In this document: positions 38,892 through 47,950 of the stretch, one piece after another
How positions within the stretch are numbered: the stretch's first letter is position 1
Layout: each line of letters begins with the position of its first letter
DNA from: Alteriqipengyuania_B sp035481675
Lineage (GTDB): Bacteria > Pseudomonadota > Alphaproteobacteria > Sphingomonadales > Sphingomonadaceae
Reading direction: 5' to 3'
Length of the DNA: 64,000 nt
NCBI RefSeq assembly: GCF_035481675.1
Contig: NZ_JAYJJW010000001.1
Coordinates: 124,001-188,000 of the forward strand
The notes under the pieces: generated by a model
The model's database searches: none
The model's input: only the letters and a program-made list of their open reading frames with translations
Told to the model about the DNA's origin: nothing
Made by a program: the position numbers and the translations under genes

Positions 38892-39866
38892 TTACCGAAG
38901 GCTCTCATCCAGCCCCTTGCACGCTTCCAGCAATTCTTCGACCGCGTCGGTCGAGACCTTGAGGTTGCTCTTCTCCTCTTCCGACAGTTCGATTTCGATC
39001 ACCTCTTCGGTGCCGCCCGCGCCGATCATGGTGGGGACGCCCACGTACAGCCCGTCGAGGCCGTACTTGCCTTCGACATAGCTTGCACACGGCAGGATGC
39101 GCTTGCTGTCGCCCAGGTAGGCTTCGGCCATCGCGATGGCGCTGGTGGCCGGGGCATAATAGGCCGAGCCGTTGCCCAGCAGGCCGACGATCTCTCCGCC
39201 GCCCTTGCGGGTGCGGTCGACGATTTCATCGATGCGGCTTTCGCTCACGCCCCTGATCTTGGCGAAATCGTTCACCGGAATGCCGTTGATCGTGGTGTAG
39301 CTGGTGACGGGGACCATGGTGTCGCCGTGGCCGCCGAGGACGAAGGCGTTCACGTCCTTCACGGACACGTCGAATTCCCATGCGAGGAAGGTGGCGAAGC
39401 GCGCGCTGTCGAGCACGCCGGCCATGCCGACCACCTTGTTGTGCGGCAGGCCGCTGAATTCGCGCAGCGCCCAAACCATCGCGTCGAGCGGGTTGGTGAT
39501 GCAGATCACGAATGCGTCGGGGCAGTTGTTCTTGATGCCTTCGCCGACGGCCTTCATCACTTTCAGGTTGATGCCGAGCAGGTCGTCGCGGCTCATGCCG
39601 GGCTTGCGCGGCACGCCGGCGGTCACGATCACCACGTCGGCGCCGGCGATGTCGGCGTAGTCGTTCGTGCCGGTGATCTTCGCGTCGAAGCCTTCGATCG
39701 GGCCGCACTGCGACAGGTCGAGTGCCTTGCCCTGCGGCATGCCTTCGGCGATGTCGAAGAGGACAATGTCGCCCATTTCCTTCTTCGCGGCGAGGTGGGC
39801 GAGGGTGCCACCGATCATGCCGGAACCGATGAGAGCGATCTTCTTGCGTCCAGCGTTCTGGGCCAT
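38892..39866 (-). CDS. mdh: malate dehydrogenase (LDH-like type)
   Basis: 324 residues. It oxidises malate to oxaloacetate with NAD+. Features: Rossmann motif IALIGSGMIGGTLAHL (about 10-25), substrate Arg loop AGVPRKPGMSRDD, ITNPLDAMVW, and the catalytic GGHGDTMVP. The length and motifs match the 310-325-residue tetrameric LDH-like malate dehydrogenases of alphaproteobacteria. It is the first gene of a minus-strand TCA cluster; the promoter should lie in 39867-40105. Confidence 0.97.
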   Translation of the reverse strand: MAQNAGRKKIALIGSGMIGGTLAHLAAKKEMGDIVLFDIAEGMPQGKALDLSQCGPIEGFDAKITGTNDYADIAGADVVIVTAGVPRKPGMSRDDLLGINLKVMKAVGEGIKNNCPDAFVICITNPLDAMVWALREFSGLPHNKVVGMAGVLDSARFATFLAWEFDVSVKDVNAFVLGGHGDTMVPVTSYTTINGIPVNDFAKIRGVSESRIDEIVDRTRKGGGEIVGLLGNGSAYYAPATSAIAMAEAYLGDSKRILPCASYVEGKYGLDGLYVGVPTMIGAGGTEEVIEIELSEEEKSNLKVSTDAVEELLEACKGLDESLR

Positions 39867-40006
39867 ATGCGGTCAATTCCCTTCGCGGGCGCTTTCGTCG
39901 TCCGGGCCGCGCCCCGCGCTCCGCGAAGCAAGACGCGCCCGATTGAGGCTCGGTAGGGCACCTAGGCCCGCGCGCGCGAGTTTGCAACCGACTGCGCGGA
40001 CTATCT

Positions 40007-40023
40007 TTGCAAACAGTTCGCAA
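40007..40023 (-). promoter_or_regulatory. candidate operator upstream of mdh
   Basis: TTGCAAAC-A-GTTCGCAA at 40007-40023 is a 17-bp near-perfect palindrome (one mismatch). A further TTTGCAA copy is at 39981-39987. On the minus strand a weak -35/-10 pair (TTGCTA and GATAGT) flanks the palindrome, so a bound protein would cover the mdh promoter. Confidence 0.45.
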
Positions 40024-40105
40024 TAGCAATAAGTGGCTGCACGCGCGCGCTTACCCACCCGACGCGCAGGCGCCGATCTGGTTCCTCAAACGGGGGAGAG
40101 GCGGC

Positions 40106-42025
40106 CTAGCTGCCGGTGGCCGTAGCGGCAGCGGTCTCGCCATGCTCGTTGCTGAGCAGGATTGCGGCGAGGTAATCGGGCACGGCGCGGCTGAAATAGT
40201 AACCCTGGCCCAGCGTGCAGCCCGCATTCTTGACGGCCTGCACCTGCTCGACCGTTTCGAGGCCCTCGGCCACGATGTCCATCTCCAGCTGGTTGCCCAT
40301 TTCGGCAACCGCGCGGATGATCGCCTCGCTCTTGCGGCCTACGTCCTTGCCGGACACGAAGCTGCGGTCGACCTTGATCTTCTTGAACGGAAACTTGTCG
40401 ATATAGGCGAGCGAGGAATAGCCCGTGCCGAAATCGTCGAGGGCGAAGCGCACGCCGTGGCCGCTCAGTTCCTCGATGAAGCGGGCGGTATTCTCGCTGT
40501 CTTCCAGGAACAGGCTTTCGGTCACTTCCAGCTCCAGCCGCGTCGGGTCGAGCCGGGCCTCGCGCAGGGCGGCGAGGATGCCGAGCGCGGCGCCGGGCGC
40601 GCGGATCTGGATCGGCGAGAGGTTGACGGCGATCGTCACGTCCTCGGGCCACTGGGCGCAGGCCTTGGCCGCCTGCTGGGTGATCCAGTTGCCCAGCGTG
40701 ATGATGAGGCCGGTGTCTTCGGCCACGGGGATGAATTCGTCCGGGCGCATCTCGCCGCGTTCCGGGTGGAACCAGCGCACCAGCGCCTCGAAGGTGCGGA
40801 TGCGGCCGGTTTCGAGGTCCACGATCGGCTGGAAGAAAATCGACAGTTCGTCGCGCTGGATGGCGTGGCGCAGTTCGGCCTCGATTTCCTTGCGGCGGAC
40901 GAGGTCGCGGGTCATCGACCCATCGAAGAAGGTGGCGCGGTTGCGGCCGTTGATCTTGGCATCGTAGAGCGCCAGGTCCGCGCTCTGCATCAGTGTGTCG
41001 AAATCGCTGCCGTCGTCGGGCATCAGGGCGATGCCCATCGATGCGCCCAGTTCCAGTCGGTCCGCGTCGATGCGGATGGGGCGATTGATCGCGGCGAGGA
41101 TGGCCTGAGCCACGTCTTCGCTTTCCTTGCGACTGCCGACTTCGGTCACGACGATGAACTCATCCCCGCCGAACCGGGCGATGGTGGTGTCGTCCAGCTC
41201 CAGCGCCTGCAGGCGGCGGGCGATTTCGGTCAGCACGCGGTCGCCGACCGGGTGGCCCAGCGTGTCGTTCACTTCCTTGAACCGGTCGAGGTCCATCCAG
41301 AACAGCGCCAGCTTCCGGTCGCTGCCGACGACCATCAGCCGCTCCACCATCTGGTGGTTGAGTCCGGCGCGGTTGGCGAGGCCGGTGACCACGTCGGTGC
41401 GCGCCAGCTGCTGCATCTTGTCGGCCAGCTTCTGGCTGGTTTCCGCCGTCGAGATGGAGCGGCGCAGCACCTGGAACACGTTGAGCGTGATCTCGACCAT
41501 CGCCGGCAGCAGCATCAGCATGCCGAAGCCGAGCATGGCGAGCGCCAGGTTGCCAGACAGGAAACAGGCGAGGATCGGCGGGATCAGGCAGAGGAACAAC
41601 TGGCCCAGCGCAATGACCGGCCGCCCGGCGTTGCGCGCCGAAATACCGACGCCGTAACCGATCGCATTGCCGAGCAGGAGCATTTGCACGGCGGGATCGA
41701 TCTTCGCCCAGATGGCGAAGGCGGACATTAGCCCGGCGAGGGCTGAATAGGTGAAGGCCCCCGTTTCGTAGACGATTTCCAGCACGCGCGCGTTGCGACG
41801 GTGGCCGGGGCGGCGGAGGTAAAGCGCGGCGACCACGCGGCCGATGGCGACGATGCTGAGGAGGATAGCTCCGGCGACGAGGAAGGCGTTGCGGCTGACA
41901 TAGGCGGCCGCGCCGTTGGTTATGATTCCGCAGACGGCCCCGATGGCCATGCTCGACGGCTGGCCGTACAGCGTCTTGACGAGCGTCTGCCGCACGCGTT
42001 CATCGATCGCGTCCTTGCTCGACAA
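40106..42025 (-). CDS. membrane-bound GGDEF-EAL cyclic-di-GMP enzyme
   Basis: 639 residues. The N-terminal part (about 25-205) has several membrane helices in pairs. A GGDEF domain follows with intact FGGDEF (motif at 286-290), then an EAL domain with FEALVRW (EAL at 413-415), ELEVTES, and DDFGTGYSSLAYIDKFPFKKIKVDRSF, the metal-binding and catalytic residues of active c-di-GMP phosphodiesterases. Both active sites look intact. The RxxD inhibitory site before GGDEF is not recognisable. It may be bifunctional or mainly a phosphodiesterase; the input signal is unknown. Confidence 0.95.
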   Translation of the reverse strand: MSSKDAIDERVRQTLVKTLYGQPSSMAIGAVCGIITNGAAAYVSRNAFLVAGAILLSIVAIGRVVAALYLRRPGHRRNARVLEIVYETGAFTYSALAGLMSAFAIWAKIDPAVQMLLLGNAIGYGVGISARNAGRPVIALGQLFLCLIPPILACFLSGNLALAMLGFGMLMLLPAMVEITLNVFQVLRRSISTAETSQKLADKMQQLARTDVVTGLANRAGLNHQMVERLMVVGSDRKLALFWMDLDRFKEVNDTLGHPVGDRVLTEIARRLQALELDDTTIARFGGDEFIVVTEVGSRKESEDVAQAILAAINRPIRIDADRLELGASMGIALMPDDGSDFDTLMQSADLALYDAKINGRNRATFFDGSMTRDLVRRKEIEAELRHAIQRDELSIFFQPIVDLETGRIRTFEALVRWFHPERGEMRPDEFIPVAEDTGLIITLGNWITQQAAKACAQWPEDVTIAVNLSPIQIRAPGAALGILAALREARLDPTRLELEVTESLFLEDSENTARFIEELSGHGVRFALDDFGTGYSSLAYIDKFPFKKIKVDRSFVSGKDVGRKSEAIIRAVAEMGNQLEMDIVAEGLETVEQVQAVKNAGCTLGQGYYFSRAVPDYLAAILLSNEHGETAAATATGS

Positions 42026-42175
42026 GCCTCTGACAAGATTACGTAAACCGCTGATGTGCCCAGCCTTCGCTCTTTGCTCCTGTGACGGGCATAGGGCGAT
42101 GACGTCATTTTTTGGTTAACACCCGTTCACGAGGTTTTCGCGGGGCCTTCGTCCCGCAGACCAAGTGCCCGGTAT

Positions 42176-42499
42176 TCAGGCGTCGGCGGCCTCCGCGCCG
42201 TCGATGCCGGCGGCGCAATCGCGTGCCATGCGGCGGTCGAGCTGGCGACAGATGCCAAGCCACCAGTCGTACGCCTCGCGGTCGCCGGCGAAGAATGCCT
42301 CCTCCGCGCGCCCCTTGGCATGGCGCGCTGCGGCGATTCCGTGCTGCGCGAAATGGCGCAATGCCTCGTAGACGAGCTTGTCGTTCCGGTCCGCCGAAGG
42401 GTTGTCGTTGGCGGGGCGGGACAGGCGCACCGCACATACGCGGCGGACCACCGGGTGGGTGGAGGCGGCAGTGGTGGCGGCGGCGAAACGGATGGTCAT
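42176..42499 (-). CDS. small conserved hypothetical protein
   Basis: 107 residues from ATG 42499 (MTIRFAAATTAAS). The C-terminal part KLVYEALRHFAQHGIAAARHAKGRAEEAFFAGDREAYDWWLGICRQLDRRMA-type helix pair is soluble and amphipathic, and resembles short proteins common in sphingomonads. The function is unknown. An upstream in-frame ATG at 42538 would add 13 residues. Confidence 0.6.
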   Translation of the reverse strand: MTIRFAAATTAASTHPVVRRVCAVRLSRPANDNPSADRNDKLVYEALRHFAQHGIAAARHAKGRAEEAFFAGDREAYDWWLGICRQLDRRMARDCAAGIDGAEAADA

Positions 42500-42658
42500 G
42501 GGACGGGTGCGATCCTGGTCAATCGGGCGCTTCGCCACAGTGGCTGCGCCCGGGTATGAAGATGCCCTAGGCGCAGCCCTGCTAAGGCTTTGTGTGACGC
42601 TATGGTTATGAAAGTGTCACTGCGCGGTTTTCGCTCCGCGCGAAGAATAGCGCGGCAG

Positions 42659-43846
42659 TCAGTCGCCCGATTTCGGACGGTCGAGCCACTGGCCGGAATT
42701 GGCGTATTCCGGCTTCACCTCGCCCGAGCCGGGCAGCTTGTCGGCGCGGAACAGCGCATCGCCGCCGCGTTCCTCCACCGCGCGCGAGTATTGCGGCGGC
42801 GGCGTATTGGCGACGGCGCGGCCTGCAGCGCCCGCGCCGGTTGCGGGGGGAGTGGACGCGCCCGGCCCTGCGGCGGGTTTCGCCGAGTCCGCGCTCTCGT
42901 AAGCCTTGGCGATGGCCAGCGGATCGGTCGTCAGGCTGTCGTCGATGGAAGCGCGGGCGCGGGGCGATGCGGAAGGCTCGTACCCCGCATAGGCGAAGCG
43001 GAAGGCGCCCGGCTGGCCCGCGCCGCCCTTGAAGGCGTAGAATCGGTGCGCGCCGATGGTGCCGAGGTGGTGCAAGCTGGGCGCCCAGTAGGGATAGATC
43101 GCGGTCGTGTGGTAATGGGTCGCAAGGCCGACGGGGCGGTAGACTGCGCCGGCCAGCGCGGAGCGGGCGACCGCCTGCGCACGGGCCCAGAACACGCGCG
43201 ACGGGGTGCGCCGCAAGCTGCCGTCGCAGGTGAAGCTGAACTGGCACCCGGTGCGCCGCTCGCTGCCCTGGAAGACCACGCCGCACACGCTGTTGGGATA
43301 GGACCGGTGCGCCACGCGGTTGAGCACCACCTGCGCCACCGCGCGCTGGCCCGCATCGGCCTCGCTCGCGGCTTCGTAATAGATCGCCATCGTCATGCAC
43401 TTGAGCGCGCGGGCCGAGGTATCGCCGCCGCCGAGCGCGACGAGCGGTGCAGCCACGGCGCCCACGCCGGGGATCTCGCTCGTCTCGGTTTCCACCAGCA
43501 CGCCTTCGGCATTGGCGGTGGAGGCGACTTGCGTGAAATCCGCATCGGACGGCGCGACGTAGCCTTCGTCCTCGAGGTAATAGAACGCCGAACCGGGGAA
43601 ATTCTCGCCCGCCGTTTCGAACGGCATCGGAGCGATTTCCGCCGGTACGTCCCTGGCCGCGTTCCACTCCCGCTCGGCCGCCATGGCGGGCAGGGCGAGC
43701 GCCGCGGCAAGCAGCGCGATCCGCCGTCCGCGCATCGGCTTGTCCGCCTTCTGCGCCGCCCGCGCTTCCTTGCGCTGCCGGCGCGCGGTCGCCAGCCGTG
43801 CGGACATCGCGGGTGTCATGGCAAGGGTGGGGACGGAATGGATCAA
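42659..43846 (-). CDS. SleB-type cell wall hydrolase
   Basis: 395 residues. A basic N-terminus precedes a membrane-anchor or signal stretch (RIALLAAALALPAMAA, about 42-57). The Hydrolase_2 (SleB-like) domain follows (about 145-275): MTMAIYYEAASEADAGQRAVAQVVLNRVAHRSYPNSVCGVVFQG, with the catalytic Glu in YYEAASE, then CQFSFTCDG and ATHYHTTAIYPYWAP. These enzymes cleave peptidoglycan glycan strands. The C-terminal 100 residues are Ala/Pro-rich and disordered. Later in-frame ATGs are possible starts. Confidence 0.9.
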   Translation of the reverse strand: MIHSVPTLAMTPAMSARLATARRQRKEARAAQKADKPMRGRRIALLAAALALPAMAAEREWNAARDVPAEIAPMPFETAGENFPGSAFYYLEDEGYVAPSDADFTQVASTANAEGVLVETETSEIPGVGAVAAPLVALGGGDTSARALKCMTMAIYYEAASEADAGQRAVAQVVLNRVAHRSYPNSVCGVVFQGSERRTGCQFSFTCDGSLRRTPSRVFWARAQAVARSALAGAVYRPVGLATHYHTTAIYPYWAPSLHHLGTIGAHRFYAFKGGAGQPGAFRFAYAGYEPSASPRARASIDDSLTTDPLAIAKAYESADSAKPAAGPGASTPPATGAGAAGRAVANTPPPQYSRAVEERGGDALFRADKLPGSGEVKPEYANSGQWLDRPKSGD

Positions 43847-44014
43847 GCGGGCTCCGGTTGCGGCGTGGGGCGCGCCTCGGCGCGTAGCGTGCGCAGCCGG
43901 GTTTCGCAGCCGCCCCGCATCGCCCGTCCCTTAACGGCACGCCGCCCAGCAAATCGTTAACGCGCGGGTAGGAGCGGTCAGGCGTCGCTGGGCCTTGCCT
44001 CGCCGCGGCGGCGG

Positions 44015-44176
44015 GCGTAGGGGCGCGGGCAGCGTTACAGGTCAAGGGAAGTGAGGCGAGAAACCTCCGCTGCCCCCGCAACTGTGACCGGATGGATCGC
44101 CGCCACGATGCCACTGCGACAAGCGGGAAGGCGGCGGCGATCGACGATCCGGTCGAGCCAGGAGACCTGCCTGCAA
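44015..44176 (+). promoter_or_regulatory. cobalamin (AdoCbl) riboswitch
   Basis: The conserved blocks of the B12 riboswitch appear in order: CAAGGGAAGTG, then the B12-box GCTGCCCCCGCAACTGTGA, GCCACTG, CGGGAAGG and finally GAGCCAGGAGACCTGCC. Boundaries are approximate. It lies 117 nt upstream of a TonB-dependent receptor and an ABC importer. Such riboswitches reduce expression when adenosylcobalamin is plentiful. It occupies most of the gene-free stretch 43847-44292. Confidence 0.95.
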
Positions 44177-44292
44177 CGCGTCGTTCGGCTGCGGGCGGGG
44201 TGTACCGACAGCGAAGGGAACCGCGCGCGTAAATTGGCGCTGCGGCGATCTTTCATGAGCGGCAGGTGTGTCGTGATTGAAAGGGAAGAACC

Positions 44293-46209
44293 TTGCGTAA
44301 ATACCTGTTTTTGTTCGGCGCTGCGGCGCTTGTCCCCGGCGTGGCCCACGCGCAGGAGCGCGACCGCGAAGTCGAGTTCTGCTATCCCCCCGGTCCCGAT
44401 GGCGTCCAGTTGCTTGCCGGCTGCGCGTACGAAAACCTGATCGTTGTTCCGGGGAACTTGCCCGATGAGACGGGCCGCGGCGTCACCGTCCTCGACCGCG
44501 AGGCTATCGAGCAGGTGCAGGGCGCCGACATCGTCCGCGTGCTTGAGCGCGCCCCTGCCACCACTTTCAGCCGCAACGGGGGACCCGGCAGCTTCACCGG
44601 GGTGCGCGTGCGCGGGGCGGAGGCGGAGCAGCTGCTGGTGCTGGTCGACGGCATCCGCGCCGCCGATACCGCCAGCCCGGGCGGGGGCTTCGATTTCGGC
44701 AACCTGCTGTCCGGCAATCTCGAGCGGATCGAGCTGCTTCGCGGATCCAACTCGACGATCTGGGGCAGCGATGCGATTGCCGGCGTCCTTGCCGCACGGA
44801 GCGTGGGGGGCGATTTCACGCGCATGAGCGCCGAAGTCGGCAGCCGCGAAAGCCTGTACGTCACCGGATCGGCGGGCTTCGATGCCGGGCCATACCGCGC
44901 CGCGCTCTATTCGGGCCTTGCGCGCAGCGAAAGCTTCTCCTCCGCCGCAACGGGCACCGAGGCCGACGGGTTCGATCAGGTGACCGCCGGCGCAAACGCC
45001 TCGCTCGATCTTACCCGTAATTTAAGCGCCATAGGCTCGGTCCGCTACAGCCGCGGCGAACTGGAGATCGACGGTTTCCCGGCGCCCGACTTCACGCTGG
45101 CGGACACGGACGAGACGCAGGAAACGCGGCAGGTCTTCGCCCGCGCCGGGCTGGTCTATGACGACGACCGCCTGCGGATCGTGCCGAGCTACCAGGTCGC
45201 CGATACAGAGCGCGCCAATTTCGATCCCGCTTTCGGCACCGATCCGACATACACCACCGACGGCACCAGCGAGCGCGCCGAACTGCGCGGGCGCTGGGGA
45301 GCGACCGATGCGATGACACTTCATTTCGGCGGCGAACTGGAATGGCGGCGCTTCTCCACTCTGTTCGACGACGAGCAGCGTGACGATACGCGCGCCGCCT
45401 ATATCCAAGCGGAATACCGCGCCTCCGGTTTCGAACTGGCCGCCGGCGCGCGCGTGGACGATCACAGCGTCTTCGGGAGCGAAGTCAGTTTCGGCGGGGA
45501 CCTGACCTACGCAATCAGGAGAGGGCTGCGGTTGCGGGCCTCTTTCGGCGAAGGGTTCAAGACGCCGACGCTGTTCCAGCTGTTCAGCGATTTCGGCAAT
45601 CGTGCGCTGCAGCCGGAGCGCAGCCGCAGCTACGACGCGGGAATCGTCTTCTCCGACCTCGGGACGGTCGATCTCGGCCTCACCGTCTTCCGCCGCGACA
45701 CCGAGAACCAGATCGAATTCGCGAGCTGCTTCGGCTCCAGCGACCCGATCTGCACCGACCGGCCGTTCGGCACCTACGACAACATCGGCGTGGCGCGGGC
45801 GCAGGGGATCGAACTGGAGGCATCCTACGAGCCGGTCGAGGGGCTGCGCCTGCAAGGCGTCTATGCCTATATCGATACCGAAAACCGCACGCCCGGCGCG
45901 GCGAATGCGGGCAATGTCCTTGCCCGCCGGCCGCAGCATGCCGCGACCTTGGTGGCGGATTACCGCCTGCCGTTCGGGCTGGAGCTGGGCGCGGACTGGC
46001 GCATTGTGAGCGAAAGCTTCGACGATGCGGCCAATGCGGTGCCGCTGGCAGGCTATGACATCGTCACCCTGCGCGCCGCGATGCCGCTGTATGAGGGCGT
46101 CGATCTGTTCGGCCGGGTCGAGAACGTGTTCGATACCGACTACCAGACCGCCGCCGGCTACAATTCGACCCCGCGCGGCGTGTTCGTGGGCATCCGGGGA
46201 GAGCTTTGA
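44293..46209 (+). CDS. btuB: TonB-dependent vitamin B12 receptor
   Basis: 638 residues starting with TTG 44293; no in-frame ATG is available and the signal peptide (ending GVAHAQ) begins right there. A plug domain follows (about 60-170: GRGVTVLDREAIEQVQGADIVRVLERAP, FTGVRVRGAEAEQLLVLVDGIR, IELLRGSNSTIWGSDAIAGVL) and then a 22-strand-type barrel, ending NVFDTDYQTAAGYNSTPRGVFVGIRGEL. It is predicted to take up cobalamin across the outer membrane with TonB energy. The riboswitch and B12-type ABC genes support this. Confidence 0.93.
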   Translation: MRKYLFLFGAAALVPGVAHAQERDREVEFCYPPGPDGVQLLAGCAYENLIVVPGNLPDETGRGVTVLDREAIEQVQGADIVRVLERAPATTFSRNGGPGSFTGVRVRGAEAEQLLVLVDGIRAADTASPGGGFDFGNLLSGNLERIELLRGSNSTIWGSDAIAGVLAARSVGGDFTRMSAEVGSRESLYVTGSAGFDAGPYRAALYSGLARSESFSSAATGTEADGFDQVTAGANASLDLTRNLSAIGSVRYSRGELEIDGFPAPDFTLADTDETQETRQVFARAGLVYDDDRLRIVPSYQVADTERANFDPAFGTDPTYTTDGTSERAELRGRWGATDAMTLHFGGELEWRRFSTLFDDEQRDDTRAAYIQAEYRASGFELAAGARVDDHSVFGSEVSFGGDLTYAIRRGLRLRASFGEGFKTPTLFQLFSDFGNRALQPERSRSYDAGIVFSDLGTVDLGLTVFRRDTENQIEFASCFGSSDPICTDRPFGTYDNIGVARAQGIELEASYEPVEGLRLQGVYAYIDTENRTPGAANAGNVLARRPQHAATLVADYRLPFGLELGADWRIVSESFDDAANAVPLAGYDIVTLRAAMPLYEGVDLFGRVENVFDTDYQTAAGYNSTPRGVFVGIRGEL

Positions 46210-47000
46210 AGCGGCTCGCCGCCCTCGGCCTGCTGGCGCTCGCGGCGTGCGGGCGGGGCGAGGCTGCGGACGATGGCGAGGCGCTGCGCATCGTCAGCCT
46301 CAATCCCTGCACCGATGCGATCCTTGCCGAAATCGCGCCCCAAACACTCGTCGCCGTCTCGCACTACAGCCTCGATCCGCGCGCCTCGTCGATGGACGTC
46401 GCCGACGCGCGGCGGTTCGGCGCGACATCGGGCACGGTGGAGGAAATCCTCGCGCTGGAGCCGGATATCGTCGTCGCCTCGACCTTCATCGCGCCCTCCA
46501 CGGCGGGTGCGCTGGAGCGGCTGGGCATCCGGGTCGAGCGGGTCGGAATTGCTTCGACGGCAGAGGAAAGCGCCGCGCAAGTCCGCGATCTGGCACGGCT
46601 GGCAGGGGCTATGGAGCAGGGCGAGAGACTGGCCGCGCGGATGCTGGAGCATGAGGGTGCCACCGGCAATCGCCCCACCGCGCTGCTGTGGCAACAGGGC
46701 GGTATCGTGGCCGGCGGGCAGTCGCTCGTCGCGGAGCAGCTGGAGCGCGCCGGTTTTGCCAACCATGCGGCGATGCGCGGTCTGGGGCAGGGCGCTTACC
46801 TCCCGATAGAGCGCGTGCTGGCCGATCCGCCCGACGTGATCATTGCCGCAGGCGGGGAGCGGGCGCTAAACCACCCTGCGCTGAAAGCGCTGCCCGATGT
46901 TCATTACGCCTCGCTCGACCCCGCGCTGCTCTATTGCGGCGGGCCCACGGTGCCGCGGCTGGCAGCACGGCTGGCCGCGATCCGGGCAGAGCTGCCGTGA
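46206..47000 (+). CDS. btuF: cobalamin ABC transporter substrate-binding lipoprotein
   Basis: 264 residues. The TTG start at 46206 overlaps the btuB stop (TTGA). Lipobox ALAAC gives Cys15 as lipid anchor, unlike the soluble E. coli BtuF. The fold is that of class III periplasmic binding proteins (BtuF/FhuD): RIVSLNPCTDAILAEIAP, EEILALEPDIVVAS, and a long helix between lobes. Operon partners are a permease and an ATPase. Iron-siderophore binding is the alternative, but the riboswitch favours cobalamin. Confidence 0.88.
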   Translation: MKRLAALGLLALAACGRGEAADDGEALRIVSLNPCTDAILAEIAPQTLVAVSHYSLDPRASSMDVADARRFGATSGTVEEILALEPDIVVASTFIAPSTAGALERLGIRVERVGIASTAEESAAQVRDLARLAGAMEQGERLAARMLEHEGATGNRPTALLWQQGGIVAGGQSLVAEQLERAGFANHAAMRGLGQGAYLPIERVLADPPDVIIAAGGERALNHPALKALPDVHYASLDPALLYCGGPTVPRLAARLAAIRAELP

Positions 47001-47950
47001 GCCGAGCCAACCTCGTGCTGCTGGCCCTGCTGGCCATTGCCCTGCCGCTGTCGCTGCTTGCCGGGCGGGTCTGGATCGACCCGGCGACAACGCCCAACGC
47101 AGCCGTCATCCTGATGGAGCTGCGCCTGCCGCGCGGCCTCCTCGCCATCGTGGTCGGAGCTGGGCTGGGCGCGGCAGGCGCGGCGATGCAGGGATATTTG
47201 CGCAACCCGCTTGCCGATCCCGGCCTGTTCGGCATCGCGCCGGGCGCTGCCCTTGGCGCGGTGGCGAGCTTCTGGTTCGGTTATGCAGCAAGCGGCTGGC
47301 TGCTGCCGATATTCGCGCTGGCGGGCGCGGGCGGAGCCATGGCGCTGCTCGCCCTGATCGCGGGGCGCACCGGCGGCATCGCGCTGTTCACGCTTGCCGG
47401 GCTGATGATCGCGAGCCTCGCGGGGGCGCTCACCAGCCTTGCCATCAGCCTTGCCCCCAACGCCTTTGCGATGAGCGAGATCGTGACCTGGCTGATGGGC
47501 GCGCTGACCGACCGGGGGTGGGACGACGTGTGGCTCGCCGCGCCGCTGGTCGCGCTGGGCATCGCCTTCCTCGCTCTGGCGGGGCGAAGCCTCGACGCGC
47601 TCACGCTGGGAGATGCGGCTGCGCGCAGCCTCGGCACGCAGCCGGGCCGCTTGCTCGCGCTGCTGGTGCTCGGCGTAGGTCTCACCGTGGGGGCGGGCGT
47701 GGCGGTGGCGGGGATCATCGGCTTCGTCGGGCTGATCGTGCCGCACCTAGTGCGCCCGCTGACCGATCGCCGCCCCTCGCAACTGATCCTGCCGAGCGCG
47801 CTCGCGGGCGCGTTGCTGGTACTTGTGGCGGACAGCATCTGCCGCGTGCTGCCGCTGGTGACCGAACTGCGCCTCGGCATCGCGCTCAGCCTGATCGGCG
47901 CGCCGTTCTTCCTCGGCCTGCTGCTGCGGATGAGGAGGGGGCTGGCGTGA
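46997..47950 (+). CDS. btuC: cobalamin ABC transporter permease (FecCD/BtuC family)
   Basis: 317 residues from GTG 46997, which overlaps the btuF stop (GTGA). About nine to ten membrane segments. Family hallmarks: RLPRGLLAIVVGAGLGAAGAAMQG, NPLADPGLFGIAPGAALGA, and the ATPase-coupling loop DAAARSLGTQPG, then GFVGLIVPHLVRPL. It forms the inner-membrane channel for the substrate delivered by the binding lipoprotein. Confidence 0.92.
   Translation: MSRANLVLLALLAIALPLSLLAGRVWIDPATTPNAAVILMELRLPRGLLAIVVGAGLGAAGAAMQGYLRNPLADPGLFGIAPGAALGAVASFWFGYAASGWLLPIFALAGAGGAMALLALIAGRTGGIALFTLAGLMIASLAGALTSLAISLAPNAFAMSEIVTWLMGALTDRGWDDVWLAAPLVALGIAFLALAGRSLDALTLGDAAARSLGTQPGRLLALLVLGVGLTVGAGVAVAGIIGFVGLIVPHLVRPLTDRRPSQLILPSALAGALLVLVADSICRVLPLVTELRLGIALSLIGAPFFLGLLLRMRRGLA

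Noticed and set aside
40007..41731. A 574-codon plus-strand frame opposite the GGDEF-EAL gene
   Set aside because: The minus strand has intact GGDEF and EAL motifs; the plus product is a compositionally biased shadow.
42099..42108. Palindrome ATGACGTCAT followed by T6 as a terminator
   Set aside because: The stem would be short and self-complementary without a proper loop; no function can be supported.
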